The notes beneath the pieces were generated by a model that was given only the letters and a program-made list of their open reading frames with translations, was not told the origin of the DNA and made no database searches. Position numbers and translations under genes: made by a program. From Mesotoga sp. BH458_6_3_2_1 (GTDB lineage: Bacteria; Thermotogota; Thermotogae; Petrotogales; Kosmotogaceae), in contig NZ_JFHL01000027.1 in NCBI RefSeq assembly GCF_003664995.1, positions 1 to 64,000 on the forward strand: a stretch of 64,000 nucleotides of DNA, written 5' to 3'. How positions within the stretch are numbered: the stretch's first letter is position 1; each line of letters opens with the position of its first letter. Shown one piece after another: positions 34,847 to 42,198 of the stretch.

Positions 34847-34866
34847 TCCCCGCCTACCGGCGGGGA
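34847..34866 (-). terminator. Hairpin between binding-protein and permease genes
   Basis: TCCCCGCC pairs with GGCGGGGA around a four-base loop, in the same operon position as the hairpins at 7246 and 22546. The T-run after it is weak, so RNA stabilisation is as likely as termination. Confidence 0.65.
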
Positions 34867-34884
34867 AGAGGTGGAATAATGCAA

Positions 34885-36123
34885 TTACTTATTCATCAAA
34901 GGTGGATACCACTGAGATATTGCATCCTGAGCCATCTGTGAGAGTCCTTCGGGGGTAAGCTGACCTGCGTAAAGAGCTTGCATTCCCGGGCTTAGGACGT
35001 CGTCATACAGAGAAGGCTTCTGTGTCGTGAAGACAGATCCTACCCAGTAGACCCATGGAGAAGCATTGTTGTTGTAGACATCTAGAACTTCTTCCAGCAG
35101 AGGATCCGGTGGAATCGATGCTCCGACAACGGCAGGGATATTGTAGGTGATTCCTGCGAATATCGTACCGAATTCAGGTGTCGCGCAGAACTTGATTATC
35201 TCTTTGGAATCTTCGAGATTCTTGACGTTAGATGAAAGCGCTATGGCTCCGTCGAGATAAGTGTAGGCATATGGTGTCTGGTCCTCGGTAAGTGGTGGAA
35301 CCATGAAGTATCCGACATTCAGATCGGGATTCAGATCTTTCCATGTCTGATAACCCCAGGCGCCGTAGAATACCATCGCTGCCTGGCCGAAGGCAAATGC
35401 CGCGTCCTGGTCGACGGTCGTGTTTCCCATGAAACCATCCTGATAATAAACCTTCAGGTCGTTGAGCCTTTTGTTCAGATCAGTGAACTTTGGATCAAGG
35501 AAGTTCGTTTCGCCGTCTGTTAGCGCCTTTATCCAGTCGGGTCCAAGAACACTGACACCACAGGAAGCGTGCTGCATCGTGAGTGCCCAAGCTTCCTTTC
35601 CATAAAGGAAGAAAGGCGTGATTCCCTTGTTCTTGACAACTTCGGCGTTGGCGACTAATTCATCCCATGTTGCAGGTTCCTCTAGTCCGAATTCTTCGTA
35701 GTAGTCTTTGTTGTAGAATATTCCAACTACCTGAACTGCGAAGGGAACTCCGTAGACCTTGTCTTCCCAGGTGACTGAATTCAGTGAGGCCTGCGGGAAG
35801 TTCGACATATCCGTGAACTCATCTATCGGAAGATAGAGCCCGTTCTCGATAAGAACTTGAGTTCTTCCTCCGGGAAGTCTTCTGGAGTAAACGATATCCG
35901 GACCTTCACCGGTCTGGAGAGCAAGGGCGACCTTTGAATCGTATTCCGTCGGCGCAAATGCCGTGTATTCGATCGTGATGTCGAGACCTTTGCTCTTCAA
36001 GGCCGCTTCGACTTCTTTCCAAACCTGAGCGTCCTGAGTTCGCCAGCTCCAGATGGTAACTTTGCCGGCAAATGCACTTACTGCAATGATCGCGACCAAA
36101 GCCAGTAACAAGAATTTCTTCAT
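34885..36123 (-). CDS. Sugar ABC transporter substrate-binding protein (CUT1 family)
   Basis: This 412-residue exported binding protein (SBP_bac_1) has a signal peptide MKKFLLLALVAIIAVSAFAG and the family patterns KVTIWSWRT, VGIFYNKDYYEEFGL and AAMVFYGAWGYQ. TAGGAGGGG precedes the ATG. It heads the operon with MalF- and MalG-type permeases and namZ, so a MurNAc-containing disaccharide is the inferred ligand. An operator-like site lies about 145 bases upstream. Confidence 0.9.
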   Translation of the reverse strand: MKKFLLLALVAIIAVSAFAGKVTIWSWRTQDAQVWKEVEAALKSKGLDITIEYTAFAPTEYDSKVALALQTGEGPDIVYSRRLPGGRTQVLIENGLYLPIDEFTDMSNFPQASLNSVTWEDKVYGVPFAVQVVGIFYNKDYYEEFGLEEPATWDELVANAEVVKNKGITPFFLYGKEAWALTMQHASCGVSVLGPDWIKALTDGETNFLDPKFTDLNKRLNDLKVYYQDGFMGNTTVDQDAAFAFGQAAMVFYGAWGYQTWKDLNPDLNVGYFMVPPLTEDQTPYAYTYLDGAIALSSNVKNLEDSKEIIKFCATPEFGTIFAGITYNIPAVVGASIPPDPLLEEVLDVYNNNASPWVYWVGSVFTTQKPSLYDDVLSPGMQALYAGQLTPEGLSQMAQDAISQWYPPLMNK

Positions 36124-36648
36124 ACTTTCCCCTCCTACAAAATGAAGTTGAGAACATACTTACGGTATACCATAAAAGACATATGACAGATCAAAGAAAA
36201 CCCTATAAAGAACACTCTTGCCATTCACATAAAACGAGGAATAAAAAGAACCGATGGACTATATTGTTAGTATGATTATACAATATGTACTTATCCAAAA
36301 TAAAACTCCGAAAACCATTGCGCAGACAAGATCTGTAGAGCTCATTGCCGTAATCTAGCACTATACTGGCCATAATGCAAGACAGAAGAGATCATTCCTG
36401 GGAAATACAGTCTCCTGCACAAAAAATCCTTTCATAAAGACAATGTCAGAGAATTTATGACGCAAGATCATCTATGAACGCCGAGCTAGATTGAGACTCT
36501 ATTTTTGAGGGCAAGGTTTAGTTGGAAGATTGATTTCATGAAAACAGCCTAATCATATAGAATGGTATTACGAGTAGCAAAACACGACATTTTATTATCC
36601 CGTCTACCGGAGTTTTGCGATTATGGCATTGTCTCTTGGAGGTGGAAG
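36124..36648. promoter_or_regulatory. Divergent regulatory region upstream of the sugar transporter
   Basis: This AT-rich 525-base stretch is noncoding. It holds the shared operator-like 15-mer at 36268-36282, which overlaps a minus-strand TATAAT (36275-36280), and the palindrome GGTATACC at 36164-36171, close to the transporter gene. No small gene was recognised in the remainder. The open frame from 36562 to 36648 is considered untranslated because the ribosome site fits the ATG at 36649. Confidence 0.5.
36268..36282 (+). promoter_or_regulatory. Operator-like site, second copy
   Basis: TAGTATGATTATACA differs at one base from the site upstream of nagZ (minus strand of 27793-27807). The core GTAT-GATT-ATAC is a perfect palindrome. 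It overlaps a candidate -10 for the minus-strand transporter operon, which would suit repression. Confidence 0.55.
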
Positions 36649-36954
36649 ATGGAAAGAGTTACAGTAACCACTGAGGCCAGTATGGAAGGCACTATAGACA
36701 ACTTCCTGTTGATGAGGCACAGAGATGTCGAGTCCCTCAAAGAAGCACTTGTCACAGATGATTTCGAAAGAATGATGAATATTGCGAAAGACTTGAATAA
36801 TGAGGGAAGATGTTGCGGGTTTGACTTTGTATCTTCGATAGGAACGAAACTCTACGCCGCTGCCTCTGAGAAGAATAAGTTGGCCTCCGAGATCTGCGTT
36901 GATTTTTTCAGCTGGTATATGGCCAGAATCAGGACGGAAGTATTCGGAGAGTGA
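36649..36954 (+). CDS. Small helical protein, possible degenerate HPt-like domain
   Basis: This 101-residue protein of unknown function is predicted all-helical. The segment FERMMNIAKDLNNEGRCCG followed by FDFVSSIGTKLYAAA is reminiscent of the HPt pattern (AHxLKGxxxxxG then a second helix), but the phosphorylatable His would be a Lys. Start at 36649 after GGAGGTGG. It is followed 37 bases later by the PdxA2-like gene. Family assignment is weak. Confidence 0.6.
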   Translation: MERVTVTTEASMEGTIDNFLLMRHRDVESLKEALVTDDFERMMNIAKDLNNEGRCCGFDFVSSIGTKLYAAASEKNKLASEICVDFFSWYMARIRTEVFGE

Positions 36955-36991
36955 AACGGCTTCGGACGAATAGACATCTGGGAGGTAGTGT

Positions 36992-38026
36992 TTGATTCTG
37001 AAACCTATGGAGCAGCCGGTTCTACCGGAAAGAACATCAGAAAAACCGGCAATAGTCATCACCGTCGGTGATCCTGCGGGGATTGGGCCGGAAATAGTGT
37101 CGAAGGCCATCGCCAATGCGGAGATCTTCAAGATCTGCAGACCGATTGTGATAGCGGAACTCGGGATTCTTCAAAGAGAAATAGAAAGAAACCATCTCGG
37201 CATAAAGATAGAGGCAGTTTCCGAGATAACCGATCAGATGAAATTCCTCCCGGGCACTCTCGCTTTGATCAACATTGGAATTCCGGATAGACTTCCAGAA
37301 TATGGAAAAGTCAATAGAGACTGCGGAAGGGCGGCTTTTGAATATCTAAGGAAGGCAGTTGAGCTGGCGGAGGAGGGAAGGATATCGGCAATTACAACCG
37401 CCCCAGTAAACAAGCTTTCTATCAAAGCTGCGGGAATACCTTACGCTGGTCACACCGAGATTCTAGGCGCCCTGACGGAAACAATAGACCCCCTGACGAT
37501 GTTCGAAATCGCGGGAGAGATGAGAGTCTTTTTCCTATCCAGACACCTATCGCTCATAGATGCCTGCAGAATGGTGAAGAAAGACAGGGTCTACAATTAC
37601 ATATTGAGATGCGAAGCGATTCTGAACCAGCTGGGCATACAGCGGCTCAAGCCGATTGGTGTAGCTGCTCTTAATCCCCATGCGGGCGAAGGAGGTCTTT
37701 TTGGAAGCGAAGAGATCGAAGAGATTATCCCGGCAGTAGAGCTTGCAAGAAAGAAGGGTATAGATGTTGTAGGCCCCATAGGTGCCGATTCGATCTTCAA
37801 CATGTCTAGAAAGGGTGCCTTCTCCGCCATCATCTCTATGTATCATGATCAGGGACACATTGCAACTAAGACCCTCGATTTCGAGAGGACTGTCTCGGTA
37901 ACCCTGGGAATGCCTGTTCTTAGGACTTCCGTGGATCACGGAACGGCCTTTGACATAGCCGGAAAGGGAATCGCCGATCCCACAAACCTGATTGAGGCAG
38001 TTAAAACCGCGGCGCGCTACTCATAG
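36992..38026 (+). CDS. PdxA-family 4-phospho-hydroxyacid dehydrogenase (PdxA2-like)
   Basis: This 344-residue NAD-dependent dehydrogenase of the PdxA family has VGDPAGIGPEIV, TTAPVNKLSI with GHTEILG, LNPHAGEGGLFGSEE, MYHDQGHIATK and RTSVDHGTAFDIAGKG. The metal-binding His set appears intact. Start is TTG behind GGGAGG at 36980-36985. The organism makes PLP by PdxS/PdxT (43518-45002), so this is probably not a vitamin B6 enzyme. PdxA2 proteins oxidise 4-phospho-D-threonate or -erythronate, but the expected kinase is not adjacent. Confidence 0.87.
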   Translation: MILKPMEQPVLPERTSEKPAIVITVGDPAGIGPEIVSKAIANAEIFKICRPIVIAELGILQREIERNHLGIKIEAVSEITDQMKFLPGTLALINIGIPDRLPEYGKVNRDCGRAAFEYLRKAVELAEEGRISAITTAPVNKLSIKAAGIPYAGHTEILGALTETIDPLTMFEIAGEMRVFFLSRHLSLIDACRMVKKDRVYNYILRCEAILNQLGIQRLKPIGVAALNPHAGEGGLFGSEEIEEIIPAVELARKKGIDVVGPIGADSIFNMSRKGAFSAIISMYHDQGHIATKTLDFERTVSVTLGMPVLRTSVDHGTAFDIAGKGIADPTNLIEAVKTAARYS

Positions 38027-38165
38027 ATCTTCAAATGTTCCTCATCGCCCTTCTTGATATGGAGATTTGAGTTGTAGAATGCGGTCATTTGAGAAGACTA
38101 AACTGCGATAAAGTAGATTATGGGCTATAATTGAACTACAAATATTTCTTCAGAAAGGATTCTTC

Positions 38166-38858
38166 ATGAGTACAATTGAGGGCCGAAGAGTCGATCTGCT
38201 GGTATCTAGTGAAAACTCCAACGAAGGATTCAACGCTATAAGCCATATATTGGCCGCCATTCTCGGCCTTGCCGGGCTGGTCCTGCTAGTTGTTTTTTCT
38301 GCCATTCAACAGAAGTGGCTTCATCTGGTAAGTTTTTCGATATACGGGACGACCGTCGTCGTTTCAATGACCTTGAGCGGTCTTCTTCACTTCTTCCTGT
38401 GGTTCAGAAAGTACTATAAGGTCTTCGCGATCCTCGACCACAGCGCGATATACTTGCTCATCGCCGGCACCTACACCCCTTTTTGTCTCGTCGTAGTAGG
38501 AGGCTGGGTTGGCTGGACGGTCTTTGGGATAATCTGGGGACTCGCCATCTTCAATATCATTCTAAAGTCAATTTTCTTCTCCACCATGCCGCTGTGGATG
38601 TCGATGGCAGGCTATCTATCGATGGGGTGGCTTTCGCTTGCCATGGTCTACAGCGTCTACATACGTGTGGGGTTTTCGGCAATCCTCCTCCTGCTTCTCG
38701 GTGGCTCCTTCTATACAGTGGGCGCAGTGATCTTCATACGGGAGAAACCGAATCCCTTCCCAGGCAAGTTTGGTAACCATGAGATCTGGCATATCATGGT
38801 CATGCTCGGAAATCTCACCTTCCTCTTGATGATGTTCCTATATGTCCTGCCCTACTGA
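38166..38858 (+). CDS. Hemolysin III / PAQR-family membrane protein
   Basis: This 230-residue protein has seven predicted helices. Family motifs are SNEGFNAISHILAAI (N-terminal Glu-His region), SGLLHFF, LDHSAIYLLIAGTYTPF and the C-terminal EIWHIMVMLGN with its His. A TATAAT box lies at 38126-38131. Appears monocistronic. Bacterial members influence membrane lipid and envelope state; the haemolysin name is historical. Confidence 0.9.
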   Translation: MSTIEGRRVDLLVSSENSNEGFNAISHILAAILGLAGLVLLVVFSAIQQKWLHLVSFSIYGTTVVVSMTLSGLLHFFLWFRKYYKVFAILDHSAIYLLIAGTYTPFCLVVVGGWVGWTVFGIIWGLAIFNIILKSIFFSTMPLWMSMAGYLSMGWLSLAMVYSVYIRVGFSAILLLLLGGSFYTVGAVIFIREKPNPFPGKFGNHEIWHIMVMLGNLTFLLMMFLYVLPY

Positions 38859-39100
38859 TTTGTCTAAATGAACGATCTGATTCGGTCAAAACTTAACCAC
38901 ACAGGATAACGCGTGATAGAATTCTCAGTTCTTAACAAAAATCAAATAAACTGGCCGCAGAATCTTCTCTTCATTGTTCTTCCCCCTCTTTATACAAAGC
39001 TTTTGCCGTACCGTCGCCGAGTCTTCGAAATTCATATCTTGAATTAATTGAAATGGAGTGCAATAAATTGAAGTGTACTTAAATATATTTAAGGTATAGT
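38859..39100. other. Intergenic region after the hemolysin III gene
   Basis: AT-rich and without a recognisable gene or strong terminator. The promoter of the next operon begins at 39101. Confidence 0.5.
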
Positions 39101-39129
39101 TTGACTTTTCAAGTTAAAAGTTGTATAAT
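39101..39129 (+). promoter_or_regulatory. Predicted strong promoter of the DUF2089/DUF4097 operon
   Basis: TTGACT (39101-39106), a 17-base spacer and TATAAT (39124-39129) form the best consensus promoter in the window. Transcription would start near 39136. TTGGAGGTGG lies before the ATG at 39181. Confidence 0.8.
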
Positions 39130-39180
39130 GAACATAGTTGAAAACTATTTACGTTCAACTTATGTTTTGGAGGTGGACCG

Positions 39181-39555
39181 ATGAAATACTCAATAAGCAA
39201 CTGTCCCGTCTGTGGGGGGAAAATGACAATCACAGAATACAAGTGTGATAGTTGTGGAACAACTATTAGGGGAAGATTTGAGCTTGACGATATCATGAAA
39301 CTCTCTGCCGAGCAACTTGACTACCTCAAGACTTTCATTAAGAATCGAGGTAACCTTTCTGAGGTTCAGAAGGAGCTGGATATTTCCTATCCTACAGCCA
39401 GAAATAGACTCGAGGATATTGTGAGAGCAATGGGCTACCAAGTTGTCGACAAAGACAGAGAAGAGGCTTCCAGAATTCTTGAGAAACTGGAATCTGGTGA
39501 ACTGCAGCCCGACGAAGCTCTTGAGATGCTAAGAAGAGTTAGAAAAAAGAAGTAG
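39181..39555 (+). CDS. DUF2089 zinc-ribbon/HTH regulator-like protein
   Basis: This 124-residue protein has an N-terminal zinc ribbon (CPVCGGK then CDSCGTT), a helix-turn-helix-like middle (LSEVQKELDISYPTARNRL) and a C-terminal helical motif, RILEKLESGELQPDEALEML. That last motif reappears in the next two proteins of the operon. DUF2089 proteins are presumed DNA-binding regulators. As the first gene behind a strong promoter it may control this operon. Its exact role is not known. Confidence 0.87.
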   Translation: MKYSISNCPVCGGKMTITEYKCDSCGTTIRGRFELDDIMKLSAEQLDYLKTFIKNRGNLSEVQKELDISYPTARNRLEDIVRAMGYQVVDKDREEASRILEKLESGELQPDEALEMLRRVRKKK

Positions 39556-39565
39556 GTGGTTTTAT

Positions 39566-39928
39566 ATGGATAGAGAAGAAGTCTTGAAGATCTTGAAGTT
39601 AATAGCCGACGGCAAGATCTCTCCTGAGCAGGGAAGGGATCTTCTTGAAGAGTTTATCGAATCATATTCAGAAGAAAGATCTGGAAGGAAGTTTATCATA
39701 GAGGTTGTGGATAACTTTACCGGAAAAGTGGAAGCGAATATAAAGTTGCCCGTTAGGTTGGCAAGGTTTGTAGGAAACTTCGTTAAAGAAAAGGACGCGA
39801 ATTTTAGAATAGGTGGAAGAGTGATTGATTACAATCTAAAGGAAGTGCTTGACGAGGTAATCAAGACCAGAGAGTCGGTTGAAATTGAAACCGAGGACAA
39901 GAGAGTAACGATAAAGGTAGAGGAATGA
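39566..39928 (+). CDS. SHOCT-like/YvlB N-terminal domain protein
   Basis: This 120-residue cytoplasmic protein begins with a helical module, VLKILKLIADGKISPEQGRDLLEEF, like the N-terminal domain of YvlB/LiaX proteins. A beta-rich segment follows (KFIIEVVDNFTGKVEANIKLPV) and ends SVEIETEDKRVTIKVEE. It has no signal peptide or membrane helix. Second of four genes in an envelope-stress-like operon. The function is unassigned. Confidence 0.75.
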   Translation: MDREEVLKILKLIADGKISPEQGRDLLEEFIESYSEERSGRKFIIEVVDNFTGKVEANIKLPVRLARFVGNFVKEKDANFRIGGRVIDYNLKEVLDEVIKTRESVEIETEDKRVTIKVEE

Positions 39929-39940
39929 GGGGGTATGGTC

Positions 39941-41035
39941 GTGGAAAAGAAGTTTGAATTCGAAAGCGCTGGCATTGAGATCTTGAAGGTTACCTCGGCA
40001 AGCGCAGATCTTCAGATCGACCTTGTTGAAGATGGAAACGTGGTTGCATTTGTTGAAGTGGATTCGAATGATTACGTTCCCGAAGCCGAAAGGTCAGGAA
40101 AGAAGCTTACGATAAAATTTCAGAAGGGTTCTAACATCAATATTCCTTTCATAAAGAATTTATTTGACGGTGGGGCCGATTTGAAGAGCATAAGGCTTCT
40201 TGTCCCGAAGAACATTCAAGAACTCGATGCAAACAACGCTTCCGGTGATGTCAATATCTCAGATTTCGATCTGAGGAGTCTGAAGATAAACAACGTTAGC
40301 GGTGACGTGAAGATTGAAAACTGTTCGATGAATGAGTTTAGCTTGAGCACGGTAAGTGGAGATCTGACTTTCGTTGCATCGAATTACCGCAGAGGCAAAT
40401 TCGGATCAGTGTCGGGTGATCTCAGCATAAAGGGGCTTCCTCCGATGGAAAGAGAAACGATAGTCTCTTCAGTTAGCGGAGACGCCATTATCTCCTATTC
40501 GGGAGAGCCTAAATTTGATGCTACAATCTCCTCTGTGAGCGGGGACATCTCATCTGATGTTGGTCTTGTGAAGGTAGATAAGAAACACTATAGATCGGGA
40601 AACGGTGAATCGCAGGAGTATTTGAAAATGAACAGTGTTTCGGGAGATCTCATCATTAGTACGAAGTACACGGGGACTCCGGCGAAGGAAGTCAAGGTTG
40701 AATCTAGAACAGTCTCTTCGGAAGAGAAGAAGGGACATAGATCGGCCGTTGTCGAGGAAAACCTTCAGGATCAGGAGACGAGTAAGATTCTTCTTCTCTT
40801 CAAAGAAGGCAAACTGACAAAGGAATATGCCTTTGAGATGCTCGGCATTCTCGGATACTCGGAGCAGGAGATTGAAGAGATGCTTGAAGTGGACGAAGAG
40901 CTTCGGAAGCTCAAGGACTCGGTAGATGTAGTAATCAAAGACGAAGATGCCAAAAACGAGGAGTCTCCCGAAGCTCCAGAAGAGCCAGATGCACCCGAAC
41001 AACCGAATGCTCCCGAAGAACCGAAATCAATCTGA
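39941..41035 (+). CDS. DUF4097-type repeat protein with C-terminal SHOCT-like module (LiaX/YvlB-like)
   Basis: This 364-residue protein contains a central right-handed beta-repeat region with seven SGD repeats (NASGDVNI, NVSGDVKI, TVSGDLTF, SVSGDLSI, SVSGDAII, SVSGDISS, SVSGDLII), the DUF4097 signature. A C-terminal helical module, KILLLFKEGKLTKEYAFEML, follows, and then an acidic Pro/Glu-rich tail (EAPEEPDAPEQPNAPEEP). The GTG at 39941 is preferred to ATG at 39935 because GAGGGGG ends one base before that ATG. No signal peptide is present. LiaX-like proteins sense envelope damage in Firmicutes. Confidence 0.8.
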   Translation: MEKKFEFESAGIEILKVTSASADLQIDLVEDGNVVAFVEVDSNDYVPEAERSGKKLTIKFQKGSNINIPFIKNLFDGGADLKSIRLLVPKNIQELDANNASGDVNISDFDLRSLKINNVSGDVKIENCSMNEFSLSTVSGDLTFVASNYRRGKFGSVSGDLSIKGLPPMERETIVSSVSGDAIISYSGEPKFDATISSVSGDISSDVGLVKVDKKHYRSGNGESQEYLKMNSVSGDLIISTKYTGTPAKEVKVESRTVSSEEKKGHRSAVVEENLQDQETSKILLLFKEGKLTKEYAFEMLGILGYSEQEIEEMLEVDEELRKLKDSVDVVIKDEDAKNEESPEAPEEPDAPEQPNAPEEPKSI

Positions 41036-41058
41036 TTGGAAAAGAAGGTGATAATGAA

Positions 41059-42024
41059 ATGAAATTCGGAGCGCTATTTGCGATTTTTCTGGGGATATTG
41101 ATCATTCTGTCGGTTACTCACATAATTCCTAGCTTTGCTTTCGCGATAGAGATTTTCTTTGCCATTGTATTCCTCTATCAGGGATTTAAGATATTCAGAA
41201 GATTCAAGGCGGAGTATATGGGCAGTCTCATCTTCGGGGCGATTCTTGTCACCGATCTTTTAATTGGTTTTAATATTATCAAGGGCTTCAGAGGATGGGG
41301 CTTCTGGGAACTCGTGGTAGCCATGATAGGATCATATATCGTTGGTTGGGGCATAGTAACTCTTTTCAGAAAAAGCTTTAAGCTAGGAAAGACACAAAGT
41401 TCTACTAGGCAGGTCCTGAACATATCGAGACCAAAGGAGTTTGATGAGCTCGAAATAGAACTCGAGGCAAACCTAACAAAGGTACTATTGATGGACAACA
41501 CTTCAAACGGCATCGACGCCAATGTAAGTTTTGACAAACTGAGTTTCAATGGAGATCTGAAATATGATATGGATAAGGCTAGAGCTGTTTTGAAGGCGAA
41601 ATGCAAGGCAAAATCGGGTGTTTCGAGTGTTCTTTCCAAGTCAAGAATGAACCTTGAGATCAACGCTGAGTCCATTCTTAGGGTAGAGGCTACACTAGAT
41701 GGAGCTGATACAGTTCTTGATTTTTCGAATCTCAATCTGGATAGGGCTACAGTCAAGACCTCATTGTCCAGGCTGTCAATAATTCCTTCTGAACGGCGTG
41801 ACTCGATAATAGATATCGATTGCGAAGTTACTTCCCTGAACATCAGGGCCCCAAAAAATGTTGGACTCAGTATTGTTCACGAAGGGGAGTTGAACTGGAG
41901 TAACTTCAACAATCTCATGGAGAGAGAAAAGGGTTATGTCTCCAATAACATCGACAAAACTGCAACCACCTGCCAGATTAACGTAAAGTCAGATATGTCT
42001 AAGATCTCAATCGACTGGATATAG
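41059..42024 (+). CDS. LiaF-like membrane protein
   Basis: This 321-residue protein has four N-terminal membrane helices (about residues 4-23, 28-46, 55-75 and 83-105). A cytoplasmic beta-rich domain of about 200 residues follows, with LNISRPKEFDELEIELEANL and repeating strands, resembling the LiaF/YvlD-type arrangement. AAGGTG precedes the ATG. It ends the operon 18 bases before a terminator. A partnership with the DUF4097 protein in sensing envelope state is inferred from LiaF-LiaX precedents, and no histidine kinase is encoded here. Confidence 0.72.
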   Translation: MKFGALFAIFLGILIILSVTHIIPSFAFAIEIFFAIVFLYQGFKIFRRFKAEYMGSLIFGAILVTDLLIGFNIIKGFRGWGFWELVVAMIGSYIVGWGIVTLFRKSFKLGKTQSSTRQVLNISRPKEFDELEIELEANLTKVLLMDNTSNGIDANVSFDKLSFNGDLKYDMDKARAVLKAKCKAKSGVSSVLSKSRMNLEINAESILRVEATLDGADTVLDFSNLNLDRATVKTSLSRLSIIPSERRDSIIDIDCEVTSLNIRAPKNVGLSIVHEGELNWSNFNNLMEREKGYVSNNIDKTATTCQINVKSDMSKISIDWI

Positions 42025-42041
42025 AAGCTTCATTTTATCTG

Positions 42042-42065
42042 CCGGCCCTGTGGCCGGTTTTTTTT
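42042..42065 (+). terminator. Rho-independent terminator
   Basis: CCGGCC-CTGT-GGCCGG is followed by eight T. It ends the DUF2089/LiaF-like operon. Confidence 0.9.
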
Positions 42066-42198
42066 GGACCGGTCCGTTTGGCAAAGATCAGCCGGGTTCA
42101 AGAGTCGAAAGTCGTTTATTATTATATAATCAGGATACCGGATAGGTTTTTCCCGGAATTTTTTGCTCGCGAATCAGGGCAGAGGCAGGGGGCGCTCC

